NCBI GenBank assembly: GCA_973895155.1
Contig: OZ316896.1
Span: 16,182,001 to 16,246,000, forward strand
Direction of reading: 5' to 3'
DNA length: 64,000 bases
Source of the DNA: Marsupella aquatica
Taxonomy: Eukaryota > Marchantiophyta
Shown: positions 23,289 to 35,163 of the stretch, one piece after another
Numbering within the stretch: position 1 is the first letter of the stretch
How the letters are laid out: every line of letters begins with the position of its first letter
Position numbers and translations under genes: made by a program
The notes under the pieces: model-generated
What the model saw: the letters and a program-made list of their open reading frames with translations, nothing else
Told to the model about the DNA's origin: nothing
Databases searched by the model: none

Positions 23289-23631
23289 TTAGGATTTATT
23301 CTTAGGTTTAGAGTCACGACTGTACCGTAGTTAAGGCTAACCTTAGTCGCAGACTTGGTTAGGTTAGTCATGTTGTGCACACTCTATAACCAAGCGGTGT
23401 TTGCTTGGAGAGTGGGAACTTAGGCTCATTGTTACGGAGCTAGTTGAGAGATAGAGAGAGCTTGTGTTGTGGACACTTGGTATGGCCGGTCGACCTAGAG
23501 TGCAGTAAAGCTCTTCTATGTTCCCGTGGACATAGCCTCATGTGAAGGTGAACCACGTATCTCTCTGTGTCGACTCTTGTGCATTGGATGGTTCATGGGC
23601 TTGCCGTTACGATTGTCGTCTATGCTCAACA
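23289..23631 (+). repeat. left LTR of the Copia element
   Basis: 343 bp, from TTAGGATTTATTC to ATGCTCAACA. By eye it is roughly 95% identical to the right LTR. The first bases (TT rather than TGAT) have decayed relative to the right copy. Confidence 0.92.
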
Positions 23632-23632
23632 A

Positions 23633-23650
23633 TTGGTATCAGAGCATGCC
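23633..23650 (+). other. primer-binding site, initiator tRNA-Met type
   Basis: TTGGTATCAGAGCATGCC directly follows the left LTR. TGGTATCAGAGC is the standard complement to the 3' end of initiator tRNA-Met in plant Copia elements. Confidence 0.9.
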
Positions 23651-25196
23651 TGGGAGGGGATGAGGTTTTTTTTGTGACGGTTTTCCAGCGTCGATGTTGC
23701 ATTTGGAGTTTCGTCACTTGAAACTCGAATGTGTGTGGCTGAGCGGATAGATTAGTGAGAGGGCTTTCTATCGGTGTATAGAACTCACTAGTTGGTATCC
23801 GTGGTGCGGAGGAATCAGAGTTTGCGTAGTTCTGAAGGTTTTTCGTGTCGACGGTTTTTGGGGGGAGAGACCATAGTTCAAGTTTCCAATGGTGTGAGTT
23901 GTGTGGTGCGGGAGGCGTTGCATGTTATAGCTCAAGTTGGAGGTTGAAGCGAGTTGATCGTTTCGGTAGCTGATTTTCTGTCGAGTGGTTACCGAGTGTG
24001 TCGTGACGATTGAAAGAGGCGTTCAGATTTTTTCACAGGCTATGGAGCTTGTCCCCATCTAAACTGGGTTTCACATCGTGACATCCAACTTGAAGAAAGA
24101 AACGCGAAGTGCTGGGGCTCAATGGTGAGATCGCGGAGCAGTGGTCATTTTGAGTCCGGGATTGGCACTTGACGCGGAGAGAGTGAGTTGCGACGGAAGG
24201 TTTTTCCTCTGCGTGCAAACGACGCCGGTTCAATTCGGCAACTTTTTCCGTCGGCAGTCGTCATTTCTCTCGTGTAAAGCAGCTACATTTAAGGTATGTA
24301 ATCAATAAAAAGTTTCCTTAGGGTCAAATTTTTTTGTTTAATGGGGGTTAGTGGGCGTTTTGTGTGTTTATACACACACCAACGTGTGTACATACACACT
24401 CTCACGCCCGACCGGCCCCGATACCCCCTTCGCGCTCCCCATCCTTTTGTGTACGCTACCGCAGCCGCGGCCGCGATCCTTCACGCAGCCTCGACCGGCG
24501 CCAAACCCGCAGCCCGTGGGTTGTAACCCCCCCCCGACCCGCCCCCATCGGCCCTTTGCCTCTCGTCGGAGCTCGCAAGCCACGGCTTGCAGCCCCGTCC
24601 CTACGCCCTTCGCAGCTGCGACGGCTGCCCCACCGCACCCCGTCCCTTATAACCGGCCCGGCCATGCAGGAGTATGGCTTTTCTATTGGTTCTCTCGATC
24701 CCGGTGACCCCCGGTTTTAACTGCTTGGACAGGGAGAATGGCCCCCTGTGAGACCTGCGGTACTGTACGGAGAATATTCCCAAAAAACAAAGAGCTGTTT
24801 TTTGGCCGTCCGACAAAGATTCCGCGCACCAAATGGTAACTTTTTTGGTTCTTTTTCGGCGAGGTTGTAGCCATTGAAGTTAGCAACACGGCGCACCAAT
24901 CAAATTGCAATTCCAATGACGGGTTGTACTTGGCATTTCGGTTATTCCTTGAGGTGGTCAAAACGGGGGAGTTTTCCAAGGTTAAACCCCGACCAAAATT
25001 TGAATATCTTTTCCGTCAAATTTTGATTTTAATTTTGGTTTTCAGTGTTGGACTCCTAGCTTTGTGGGCTACGCGGCGGTGATTAGTTTTGAGTTTTTTG
25101 AGAAGTTGTGAAAAATGACATTTTTTGTGATTTTCTCATGAGTGATTCGGAGGAGATTTTCAAAGATGTGGAACTTAAAGCAAGAGGATCACCGCG
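23651..25196 (+). other. untranslated leader of the Copia element
   Basis: About 1.5 kb between primer-binding site and gag without recognisable domains. A GC- and C-rich block (24.38-24.66 kb) differs sharply in composition from its surroundings and gives overlapping spurious open frames on both strands. It may be an expanded leader or a separate small insertion. Confidence 0.5.
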
Positions 25197-26183
25197 GTGT
25201 TTGAGGGGGAGAGAGAGGAGCAGGAGGAAGAGCGCGTGACACTGGAACCATCACTAGTGCGGCGTGTGGTGGAGGAAGCAGTACTACTACCGGAGCTCAC
25301 GGTAGTGCCAAAGAAGAAGATGGGTATGTTCAAGCTTGGGGGACCCAAGTATGAAGTGACAAAGTATGATGGGCGCTTTGACTACTTGCTATGGGAGAAG
25401 CAGGTGAAGGGAGTGCTATATGCGTCAGGGATGGGCCAACTGTTGAGCCCTCGTGAAGACGATGTTGATGAGAAACAATGGGACCGCATGTAGGAGCAGG
25501 GAGTGTGGTGTGTTACACTCTATCCGGGACTCTATCTCATGCCTAGCTCCCATCATCAAGCAATTGGGTGCACATAAGGACTGTATGTCCTTGTTTGTGG
25601 AATTGCAGAGCAAGTATCACCGCAAGGAGTTGTCGAACCGGTTGTATACTTCCTACAAACTGATGAGTTTCAGGATGAAAGAATTCGGTACGAAGTTGCA
25701 GGACCATGTGGATGCTTTCATCGACATGGTCGTTGACTTGGAAAACCTTGGGGAGACTTTGAATGATGAGACGAAGGCTCTGCAAGTTCTCAGTTCATTG
25801 CCTCCATCTTATATTAGTCCCTATCACGGGTGTTGTTGCATCGTGATAGGAATTCCATTTCATACAATGAAGTGGTAAGTTCTCTGCTTAGTGATGATCT
25901 TCAGCAAAAGATGCACATCACGTCACAACCTTCATCATCTGGTGCTGCCCTTAATGTTAACCGTGGGAGGAGTATGCAGCGACCAACTAGGGACCGTAGA
26001 AACCAATTTAGATCTAAGTCCAGGGGTAAATCCCCTCAGAGGAGGCAGGTGACATGTTGGAAGTGCAACCAAATTGGACACTTCAAGCGAGACTGTAAGG
26101 GAAAGGCAGTTGAATCTTCATCGGTAAATATGGCTAGGGCTGATGGAGACGCTGATTTACTCAACGATGAGTATGTATTATGA
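25197..26183 (+). pseudogene. Copia gag with frame changes
   Basis: The N-terminal part (25197-25493) reads KYDGRFDYLLWEKQVKGVL, as in Copia gag N-termini. The UBN2-like core moves to the next frame (FVELQSKYHRKELSNRLY, then VDLENLGETLNDETKALQVL at 25590-25800). The C-terminal part returns to the first frame at about 25820 and carries the zinc knuckle CWKCNQIGHFKRDC (CX2CX4HX4C, about 26055-26096). At least two frameshifts are needed to read it through. Confidence 0.85.
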
Positions 26184-26198
26184 AGCCAGGGGTATGTC

Positions 26199-27501
26199 TT
26201 GTGCACGTCATCTCGGAGAGCAGATAATGTATGGATTTTTGATTGTGCTTGCTCTTTTCACATTTGTTACATTCATGAGTTTTTTAGTTCTTACTCTGTT
26301 TCAAACGGTTCAGTTCTGATGGGAAATGATCATTCTTGTCAAATTGAGGGTATTGGGTCTGTGAAGATCCAAATGTTTGATGGCGTTGTGCGCACAGTGT
26401 CCGGAGTCAGGTATGTACCTGGCATGCGTAAGAATTTGATTTCACTCGGTGTGTTGGATTCAAATGGTCATCAATGAAGCGTTGTTGATGGTGAACTTCA
26501 AGTCAGGTCGGGAGAGATAGTGATTTTGAAGGGGAGCAGACAGAAGAATTTGTATGTGTTGTAGGGCAATACTGTATGTGGAGAGGCCAATGTAACCAAG
26601 TCTCACGAGGAGATGACTCAATTGTGGCATTCACGGCTAGGCCACATGAGTGAGAAGGGTTTGGCTATCGTATGGAAGAATGGACTCATTTCTTATTTGC
26701 AATCTTGTAAATTAGAGTTCTGTGAGCACTACATTATTGGAAAGCAGCATTGTCGTGCTTTTGGTGTTGGAACTCATTGTTCCAAAGCGATTCTTGAGTA
26801 CATACATAGTGACATGTGGGGTCCATCCCCGACTCCCTCACACTCTGGAAATTTGTACTATGTATCATTTATTGACGATTACTCAAGATTTGTGTGAATT
26901 TATTTCATGATGCATAAGTCTTATTTATTGTCCATTTTTAAGAAGTGGAAGGCCCAGGTGGAGAACTAGACTGGAAACACGGTCAAGTGTTTGGATACAA
27001 GGGTGAAGAGTCTGAGGTCAGACAACGGCGGGGAGTACACTTTAGTGGAATTTGAAGAGTATTATTCAAAACAGGGGATAACTCGCCATCTCACCATAGT
27101 TTATACTCCGTAGCGGAATGGTGTCACTGAGAGGCTCAATCGGATATTATTGGAGCGGTCACGGAGTATGTTGAGCCAGTCAGGTTTACCACAAGAATTT
27201 TGGGCAGAAGCTGCCAATACCGTAGCTTATTTGGTAAATTTTTCTCCTTCTAGTGCTATCAATTTCAAAACGCCATTTGAGATGCGCTATAAGCGGCAAG
27301 CAGACTATCAAAGCAGACTATCATGGGTTGATAGTTTTTGGAAGTGATGCATATGCTCTCACACCAAAGCAGAATAGGACCAAGTTGGATCCTACCTCCA
27401 ATAAATGTGTTTTTCTTGGATACCAGAGTGGTGTGAAAGCCTACAGGCTATGGGATCCTATTGCCTGTAAGCTCGTTGTCAGTAGGGATGTTTTATTTTA
27501 A
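26199..27501 (+). pseudogene. Copia protease and integrase with stops
   Basis: The protease start reads VWIFDCACSFHIC where Copia proteases carry a D-S-G catalytic triplet, so the active site is altered. The GAG-pre-integrase segment LWHSRLGHMSEKGL follows at about 26622; its second Cys is replaced (CEHY instead of the usual CEHC). The integrase core has HSDMWGPSPTPS, LRSDNGGEYTLVEFEE and the NGVTERLN motif. In-frame stops include TGA at 26895-26897 (usual Trp), TAG at 26968-26970 (usual Gln) and TAG at 27111-27113 (usual Gln of TPQQNG). The integrase C-terminal part ends near 27501. Confidence 0.88.
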
Positions 27502-28109
27502 TGCTCGGGGGTTTCACTTCCATAAAAATGGCATATCACGTGCGACGAAGGATATGGTCATTTTATTGGTTCTAAGGGAAGACTTAAGAATTTTTGTAGA
27601 AGAAAAATAGGGTCTTTTAAATTTATTTTTGAGACTTATAAGAATATTAGGGTCTTTTTAATCCAATTTTTAGAATATTCCAAGAATATTCCAACTTTAT
27701 AGGGGTTAAAAAATTAAAAACATTTCTTACATTTTAGAGGGTCCGAGGCCTAAAAACGTCGCAGGTGATGGGGAGGTCCCCATATAGTGAGACCCCCGAG
27801 CTTCAATGAATCCAGATTATTGAAGGAGGGGGAGAATACTCAGGTCTCCCGTATTGACAAAGAAAAATCTCCTATCCCGAATCTTGTTGAGGGGGAGATT
27901 GGTCATGAGGTGCATGACCGGAGAGAAGGAGTTGCTCCAATTATGGAGTTGGTTCTTGTGCCAAAGGAACCAAAGAAGTTTGTTGATCAATGCTGGTGAG
28001 CAGCAAGTGGATGCTACTGAGCTTCAAATTGTACCAGCACACGCTGTCTAGGGGAAAAATGTGGTTCTTGAAGAAACACTGGGCCTATGGCTGCTAGTGT
28101 CAAGAGAGA

Positions 28110-29555
28110 ACTTAAGTTAAGATCATGATTACTATTCTAGACTGGGTAACAGACACCACAATAAATGGTTATGTGGATAAAAGCATAATATCATAATCCT
28201 TTTCTCCATACCTACGGACTATTGTCTCCTTGGCAGCTACCTTGGGTCGAGTTACAAAACAAATATCTCCCAATGAGAAAGAAACGGGAGGTTCGTCGGA
28301 AGGAGGTTTGTTGAGATTCATCTCAATACAAGATAAAAATTGTGTAAGCCCAATCCTGCCCGTAAACTACATAAGGGTATACAATTGGATCTATTGAATT
28401 TAACACTGTAGTTGCAAATGCTTCTCCAAAGTGAAAAGTCATATGCTGATGCATTATCTCTTTTTGGAGTACCTGAATTCTAATAAGAAAAGGATTAGGG
28501 AGAGGAAGAACAGGTGCTGGTATGGACATTATCGTACTATCAAATATTCCACTCAACTAATATTTATTCTAATGACAAGATATATAATCATTTAACAAAA
28601 AGACCATTCATTTCAAACAAATACTATGCATTGAGTTAACTCTATGTAAAATGCAAATATTTATCTTAATAAGTTTATCTTTTTTTGAATGAAAACACTA
28701 TCTGAAGGTCCAACGCATACAAACTACCACTGACTGAGCTAAGCTCCAAGCCAGCGTGCATGCGTGGATCTACTTCATAAGGGTTTCACCCAAAAGGAGC
28801 ACATGATGTAAAGGTATTGTTGAGCACTTTGTAATTCTTTAGGACTTAATAACCATCTCCTATCAAATGATAACACTCTTTGAAAGTTCAACTCATACAA
28901 AATATCTCTAGCCGAGCCGAAGCTCTAAGCAAGCGTGTATGAGTGGGTCTACTTCATAAGGGTTATATTCATAGAGGAGGTCATCAAGTCCAATGGATTC
29001 TCAAGGCTTCACAACTTAGTTGATGAAAGATGGGGAGTGAGGGAAGATAGCCCCTCTCCTCTTTATTTATAGTGCTCACACTTCAAGCACACGGATCAAG
29101 CATGGCACACGGATGGAAGCCATGTGTCACACATCCAAGGCAAGTAAGTGTACTAGTACTGTAGTTATGTGAGTGGAGCAACTGTAGGCAGTACACTGTA
29201 GCATGCACACTGTAGATCGTACACTGTAGCATGCATACTATAGATCGTACACTGTAGCATGCACACTATAGGTCTTGCACTGTAGCATGCACACTGTAGG
29301 TCTTGCACTGTAGCATGCACATTGTAGATCGTACACTGTAGCATGCATACTGTAGACCGTGTACAATAGCATGCACTCTGTAGACTGTACACTATAGCAT
29401 GCACACTGTAGCATGCATACTGTAGACCGTACATTGTAGCATGCACACTATAGATCGTACACTATAGCATGCACACTATAGACTGCATATAATGCAATTC
29501 AAACTACTATTTTATACTACTAAACTATACTTAGAAGGAACTTAGTAAACAAAGA
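28110..29555. mobile_element. foreign insertion inside the Copia element, class unknown
   Basis: Copia coding similarity stops near 28.1 kb and resumes near 29.56 kb, just before the reverse transcriptase. The intervening 1.4 kb is AT-rich and holds two diverged copies of a block of about 100 bp (28688-28790 and 28862-28970, both with CTACTTCATAAGGGTT and GAGC(T/C)..AAGC words), and then a 28-bp minisatellite. No transposase or terminal repeats were identified, so boundaries are approximate and the origin is open. Confidence 0.5.
29191..29488. repeat. 28-bp minisatellite, about 10-11 copies
   Basis: The unit is close to GTACACTGTAGCATGCA followed by CACTGTAGATC. The unit itself consists of two related 14-mers (CACTGTAGCATGCA and CACTGTAGATCGTA), so the array probably grew from a 14-bp ancestor. 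One copy has an extra half unit. Variants differ at a few positions. Confidence 0.85.
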
Positions 29556-29779
29556 ATCCCCACGACAACGCAGATCAACCGCAGTCATCGACCAGAAGAA
29601 CATTTGGTTGCACTATACGCGCTCCACCAAGGTATGGACAGTGGGTTGATTCATCTCAGTTGCAAGAGGAGGATCTTGTTACTGATGATGAGGGTGATGC
29701 ATTAATTTTGGAAGAAGGGGAACCTTCTTCATTTCATGAAGCAAGTGCTTCAAAGGAGAAGTAGGAGTGGATTGCAGCA

Positions 29780-31304
29780 ATGCAAACAGAGATGCAGTCA
29801 TTGAAGGACAACAAAACTTGTGAGTTTGTCAACCTGCCTGAGGGACAGCAAGTGGTGGATAGCAAGTGGATATACAAGTTGAAGGATCAGTCCATGGGAG
29901 GTGGATCGAAGGTCTACAAGGCTGTTGGTAGCCAAGGGATTCACACAAGAAAAAGGTGTGGATTACAATAAGGTCTTCTCATCAGTTGCTAAGTACTCAA
30001 CAATACGGCTATTGTGTGTGCTTGTTGTTATGTTTGGTCTGCTGCTAGATCAGATGGATGTTGTCACAACTTTCCTCTATGGCACCTTGGAAGAGGTCAT
30101 CTTCATGAGACAGCCGCTAGATTTTGTGAAGAAAGGACAAGAGGATTTGGTTTGCAGATTGCTAAGATCCTTGTACGGGTTGAAGCAATCACCAAGACAG
30201 TGGAATAAGCGATTTGATGATTGGATTCATGCACAAGGCTTTCACAGGAGTGTGTTTGACCCATGTGTGTATCTTAAACCGGTGAAGAATGTTGTCTTTG
30301 GGTTCATTGTTTTAGTACTTTATGTGGATGACATGCTTATTGCGGCCAAGGATAGGTCTGAGATTGTTAAGCTCAAGGCACTACTAAGTGCAGAGTTTAA
30401 TATGAAGGACTTAGGGCTAGCTAACAAGATTTTGGGTATGGAAATCACTAGGGACTTGGAGGCTGGCAAACTATGGTTGACGCAGAGCAGTTATGCGAGG
30501 AAGGTAATTGCAAGGTTCAACATGGGGGATAGCAAGCTAGTAAGTACCCCGTTGGCTCCACACTTCAAGTTGTCATCAGCTTTCTGTCCTACGGATGACA
30601 CAGAGAAGGGGCTGATGTCAAAGGTTCCTTATAACAAGGCAGTGGGGAGTTTCAAGTATTTGATGACTTACACTAGACCTGATTTTGCCATGGCTATGGG
30701 CAAGGTGAGCAGGTACATGTCAAATCCAGGGAAGGTACATTGGAAAGTAGTGAAATGGATTATTTGGTACGTGAAGGGTACCATGGATCATGGTCTATTG
30801 TTTGATGCACATGTTGATAATGCTAGATCATTGATGGGCTATGTAGATGCTGACCATGCACAGGATCTGGATCGAAGGAGGTCAACAACAGATTATGTGT
30901 TCACACTTGGCGGTGGATGCATAAGTTGGAGGTCAACTTTGCAGAAGTGCATTGCTCAATCTACAACACAAGCGGAGTATGTTGCAGCAGCGGAAGCAGC
31001 AAAGGAAGCGATTTGGTTGGATAGACTGATCACTGAGATGAGATTGCCATAGGGGAATGTGAGGCTTCATTATGATAATCAGAGTGCACTCCACCTAGCT
31101 GTGAACCAGGTGATGGACAGCAAAGTGAAACACATTGACGTCAGGTACCATTTTATCAGGCAAGCTATGTCTGATAATATGTTTGAGCTAGTCAAGATTG
31201 ACGGTAAACTCAACCCGGCTGACGCTTTTACCAAAGTGATTCCTTTGGAGAGTTTTTCTATACACTGTGATGCGTTGCAGGTTTTGCAATTGCCTCACAA
31301 GTAG
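29780..31304 (+). pseudogene. Copia reverse transcriptase and RNase H
   Basis: The reverse transcriptase begins EMQSLKDNKTCEFVNLPEG, shifts frame at about 29930, then runs open to 31050. It has QMDVVTTFLYGTLEE (first catalytic Asp), YGLKQSPRQWNKRFD and LYVDDMLIA, with the YVDD box at 30321-30332. The connection ends in KYLMTYTRPDFAMAMG. RNase H shows GYVDADHAQDLDRRRSTTDY and AQSTTQAEYVAAAEAAKEAI, then a TAG at 31050-31052. It continues in frame with LHYDNQSALHLAVNQ and RYHFIRQ to the stop at 31302-31304. This is the best-preserved part of the element. Confidence 0.93.
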
Positions 31305-31481
31305 GGTTACTTAACATTTGTGTAGATACTGAGATATGTTTTTGGTCATTCCTTGTATAGGCTACGACTTAGTTCTAGTCTACTCTTGTATAAATAGGGA
31401 AAAACCGGTTTGGTTTTTCTTTCTAGAACTTCCCGCTGAGCAATCATATTGGTAGCAGTCTTTACCCTCCCCTAGACCAGA

Positions 31482-31494
31482 GTCAAGGGGGAGA
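31482..31494 (+). other. polypurine tract of the Copia element
   Basis: AAGGGGGAGA immediately precedes the TTGATAGG start of the right LTR and would prime plus-strand synthesis. Confidence 0.8.
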
Positions 31495-31495
31495 T

Positions 31496-31838
31496 TGATA
31501 GGATTTACTCTTAGGTCTAGAGTCACAACTGTACCGTAGTTAAGGCTAACCTTAGTCGCAGACTTGGTTAGGTTAGCATGTTGTGCACACTCTATAACCA
31601 AGCGGTGTTTGCTTGGAGAGTGGGAACTTAGGCTCATTGTTACGGAGCTAGTTGAGAGATAGAGAGAGCTTTGATGTGGACACTTGGTATGGCCGGTCGG
31701 TCTAGAGTGCAGTAAAGCTCTTGTGTGTTCCCGTGGACGTAGCCTCATGTGGAGGTGAACCACGTATCTCTCTGTGTCGACTCTTGTGCATTTGATGGTT
31801 CATGGGCTTGCCGTTGCGATTGTCGTCTATGCTCAACA
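31496..31838 (+). repeat. right LTR of the Copia element
   Basis: 343 bp from TGATAGGATTTACTC to ATGCTCAACA, same length as the left LTR. Confidence 0.93.
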
Positions 31839-33529
31839 ACCTCACATGCCTACAGACCAATTATGTGTCATCCCTGATCCTGTTAGTCTACTTTGGTCTG
31901 CAAACTGGGGGCAGCCTGATAATTAAATCAGTTTGGAGGCAGGTTTGTAATATCAACCACTTTGGGGGGCAGGAAATAGGGGGAATGAGCACCCCCCTGC
32001 CACCCCTGGTCCAATAGAATGATGAAGTAATACCAAGGCTTTCATACCCCCTATTTCCTAAACATTATGCTCCTTGAAGACCATAATGTTGTCCAATAGA
32101 ATGATGAAGTAATACCAAGGCTGTCCAGGGCAGCCACATAAACAAATAGGAGGGTATCAGCCATCTTTTAAACCCTCCAATGACACAATTGTTCCAAATG
32201 AAGGGATAATTCAAAGGCTTTCAGTTTGAGGGATTTCCAATTTGAGAGAATGCCCAGACTTAGGGCTCTGACTAACTTTAAGCCATCTGGATTTTTTGTT
32301 TTATATGCTTTGGACCTTATGTGTCCAGTTAATTCTAGTGGGTGAGATAGCATAATGCCCTGGATAGACATTCTTGCTATTTTGAGACTGCCCAGCATAA
32401 AAAATATCCATTTGTGGTATTTTGATAACAAGGCGATAAACATCAGAAGGCAGGAACTGGCATTAAATAATTAATATCCCTGCTCAGGAAAATCAATTCC
32501 CCCGTGCATACCATGGGTGAGCACACTGTCTGGCTCGCTGATCAAAGGTTTGAGTTTGAGCAAGGCTAATTTTGAGCACATTTGTGTCCTAAGTAAGTTG
32601 CAAATTCTAGGATTGTTTGGGAGTAAGGGCCTGACACTTCCATCCTAATGAAGGGAGACAGGATCCATGGCAGACACACCACCCACAAAAATACATAGTT
32701 CTTCCAAGCAATCAATGAAGGAGTTTTGGCCCAATAGAACTCTGTGTAGTGTACTGGTCATTAAAAGCAATTGTACTGGGGGAGGGTATGTCAAAGGGGT
32801 GGGGTCCCGGTAACTGCACATCAAGATATGACATATACGGTGTACGACATCCCTCCATACCATAATGACCCTCGTTATTTTATTTAAATCAATGAGTGCA
32901 CACCATATATTACCACATTTTGATGTGTGATTACCGGAGAAAGGGGTGGACGGAAATCCTAACTCCTCGAGCTCTTATCTATACCCCCTCCATGTGAATA
33001 CAAGAAATGGTGTGTGTTCAATGGTTCCAAGATTCTAACTCCCAATCCCCAACCATGTAATCTAGAAGTGTTTCCATAAAGTTTGGATGGGATCTCCATC
33101 CCAAACTTCTGTTTGGATGGTAGTTCTAAATCTACATGAGATCTATAGAAACATGAGTTTTAAGTAGCACAATCTAGATTTAGAGTAAAATAGTTTGACT
33201 TTCATACAAAGAGCACTTTGGGATTGCATCCTGGTTCAAAGGTTTGGATGGAGATGCCATGTGAGCTTATGACTTCCAAAACTGGGAACTGTTATTATCT
33301 CTTCTAGCTTGCTTAGAGCATTTCCAAGGGTTTGCTCTATTTGTAACCCCTTGGGGTCAATGGTGAGGCCTTGGTGTTCAGGGTTTTGAAGAAATCTCAG
33401 TTCTGCAGAGATTGGATGATCGGTGCCGTCCACACACACTTTGGTGAGACTAAGCAATGGCCCCTAGCTAGGACCAACATGTGTGAGGCCTCATCTGGCT
33501 GGCCTGGGGGGGGGGTTCAAAAAAGGGCT
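31839..33529. other. intergenic, no recognisable gene
   Basis: A block of about 27 bp (TCCAATAGAATGATGAAGTA followed by ATACCAAGGCT) occurs twice, near 32010 and 32093. Otherwise no gene or known repeat is seen. Confidence 0.5.
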
Positions 33530-34195
33530 TCAGCAAGCACCTAAGTTGCCACTAACCTTGACAAAACCTGGATCCACCCGTTTCATCATTAAAAGTAACT
33601 TTTTGAAATTGTGGAGCAGACTAGCAAGGTAAAGGAAAGGAGTGAATGTCTTGGACACTTCCCCCTTATATATGGCCAGTAGCGATTTTTGTTGCTGCTG
33701 GACGGGCAACCCCACAATGGGTGGGGATTCTCTTACACTGTATACATGTGTAAAGTGCCGATCATAGTCCTGTGATCCTTTCCTAGCAAGGTCCTTATGT
33801 GCCAGAAAACTAGTCTCCAATCTCTCACACATGGTTCTGTCACCAATGAGACACGACAACAACTGGTACCCCACCATTCCTACACTGGAGGTTGAATTGA
33901 CACACAGACTAAGTAAAAAATCGTCTATGACCAATTCGGAATTCAAGGGCCCTTCACGAATCTTCACGCATCCGTCTTGTTGATAATAGGATTCCCGAGT
34001 GGAGATTGTGCAGTAAGGGATACCTCCAGTCCTGTTAGAGACTATGGCCAGTGCCTCCAATCCGAACTTAGAAGTACAAAATTGAGAGCTATAAGTGAAG
34101 TCTCGTTTGTGGATCATCACTCTGCAAGAGTAGGGTCTCATACCCTTGGACGTGCAAATGAAGGAGATCACGACATATTGAGAATCGGGGTTCAC
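33530..34195 (-). CDS. unassigned open frame, possible remnant exon
   Basis: 221 sense codons without a stop, long for non-coding sequence of this composition, but it opens with GTG rather than ATG and follows a TAG almost directly. I recognise no domain. The N-terminal part (NPDSQYVVISFI, PYSCRVMIH) has a mildly folded-protein look, with alternating hydrophobic strands. It could be one exon of an unfinished model, the remains of a decayed gene, or chance. It lies about 1 kb upstream of the plus-strand LRR gene, on the opposite strand. Confidence 0.25.
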   Translation of the reverse strand: MNPDSQYVVISFICTSKGMRPYSCRVMIHKRDFTYSSQFCTSKFGLEALAIVSNRTGGIPYCTISTRESYYQQDGCVKIREGPLNSELVIDDFLLSLCVNSTSSVGMVGYQLLSCLIGDRTMCERLETSFLAHKDLARKGSQDYDRHFTHVYSVRESPPIVGLPVQQQQKSLLAIYKGEVSKTFTPFLYLASLLHNFKKLLLMMKRVDPGFVKVSGNLGAC

Positions 34196-35163
34196 TTCCT
34201 ATAGCGCATGGAAGAAGGTACAGAACAAAAACTCGGTTGTAGTCATTTGGGATGTCCATTTGTATCACAATTTGTCCAAATGGAAATCTATCGCATCTAA
34301 CAATCAAATAAGTTAAAAAGTACCTCAAATCCCTCTAATCATTGCACAGCCTACAGAATCGTTTCTGACAAGAAACCTTTTAAGAACCATTCACGCTGCC
34401 ATATAAGATGCTTCGAGATAGTTTGAGCTTGCGCAGCCTACGAGGCATCTCCATATCTGATCTACCTGAATCGCACCCACGACATCTTTGTACCAATTGG
34501 ATTAAGAATCATCTACATTTCATAAGTTCCTGGTCAATTGCAGGAATATTCAACACTGAGCACCATCTCTCTTTGAGGAAAATCTTTGTATATTATTCAT
34601 TCTTACTTAAGACCATTGAGTTTAGCTCATCATATCAGCAAAAGGTTTTTGTCAGAATGGTTCTCAATTTTCAATTGCGATCAGATGTAACTTTGAAAAG
34701 AGTAAAAACCTAAAAAAGGGCTACCAAGTGATGTATGGTGTGTTTCAAGTGTGCCACAAGCAGGTAGCAAAAAAATAAGTTTATGGTTTGCACTTCAGTC
34801 TATCGAGGTTAATGTGATGTTCGCTCTGTAATGGGTCAAGTACATTTCTAAAGATTGAAATTTAGAAGGATTGGAGCTGTTAGTTTCGAATAGGGCGTAT
34901 AATTACTATTAATGGTAGAATTGGATGGACTGTTGATTCAAACCTCTTGAATTGGCTCGTAGGTCACAAAATTACCAGATGTTCCACTTTCTGGAACGAT
35001 GGTCATAGTGAAAAATCTTGGTGTCAACGAAGTTGACTCGATACATATTGAATTTAAGAATGAAAGAGAGAAGAGAGTGGCCTGTTGTTCTCTCGGGAGC
35101 GTGATGGTCAAAACTTCTGGTCTACTTTCTCCGAATACACCTTCTGTGGAATAGAGGCAAGAA
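34196..35163. other. region between the unassigned frame and the LRR gene
   Basis: No recognisable gene. It includes the presumed promoter of the LRR gene, which starts at 35164. Confidence 0.5.

Larger units (their letters stand above)
23289..31838 (+). mobile_element. Ty1/Copia LTR retrotransposon, degenerate, about 8.55 kb
   Basis: Two direct 343-bp repeats bound the element. A tRNA-iMet-type primer-binding site follows the left repeat and a purine tract precedes the right one. Between them the order is gag, protease, integrase, reverse transcriptase, RNase H, which is the Copia order. The flanks show a possible imperfect 5-6 bp target duplication (AGCCTC on the left, ACCTC on the right). 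The element is longer than a typical 5 kb Copia because of a long leader (23.65-25.15 kb) and a foreign insertion at about 28.11-29.55 kb. Several frameshifts and stops disable it. Confidence 0.93.

Noticed and set aside
24351-24720. overlapping open frames on both strands near 24.4-24.7 kb
   Set aside because: All arise from one GC-rich block in the retrotransposon leader; none has a domain.
29165-29446. 93-codon minus-strand open frame
   Set aside because: It is a translation of the 28-bp minisatellite, so the open frame is a by-product of a stop-free repeat unit.
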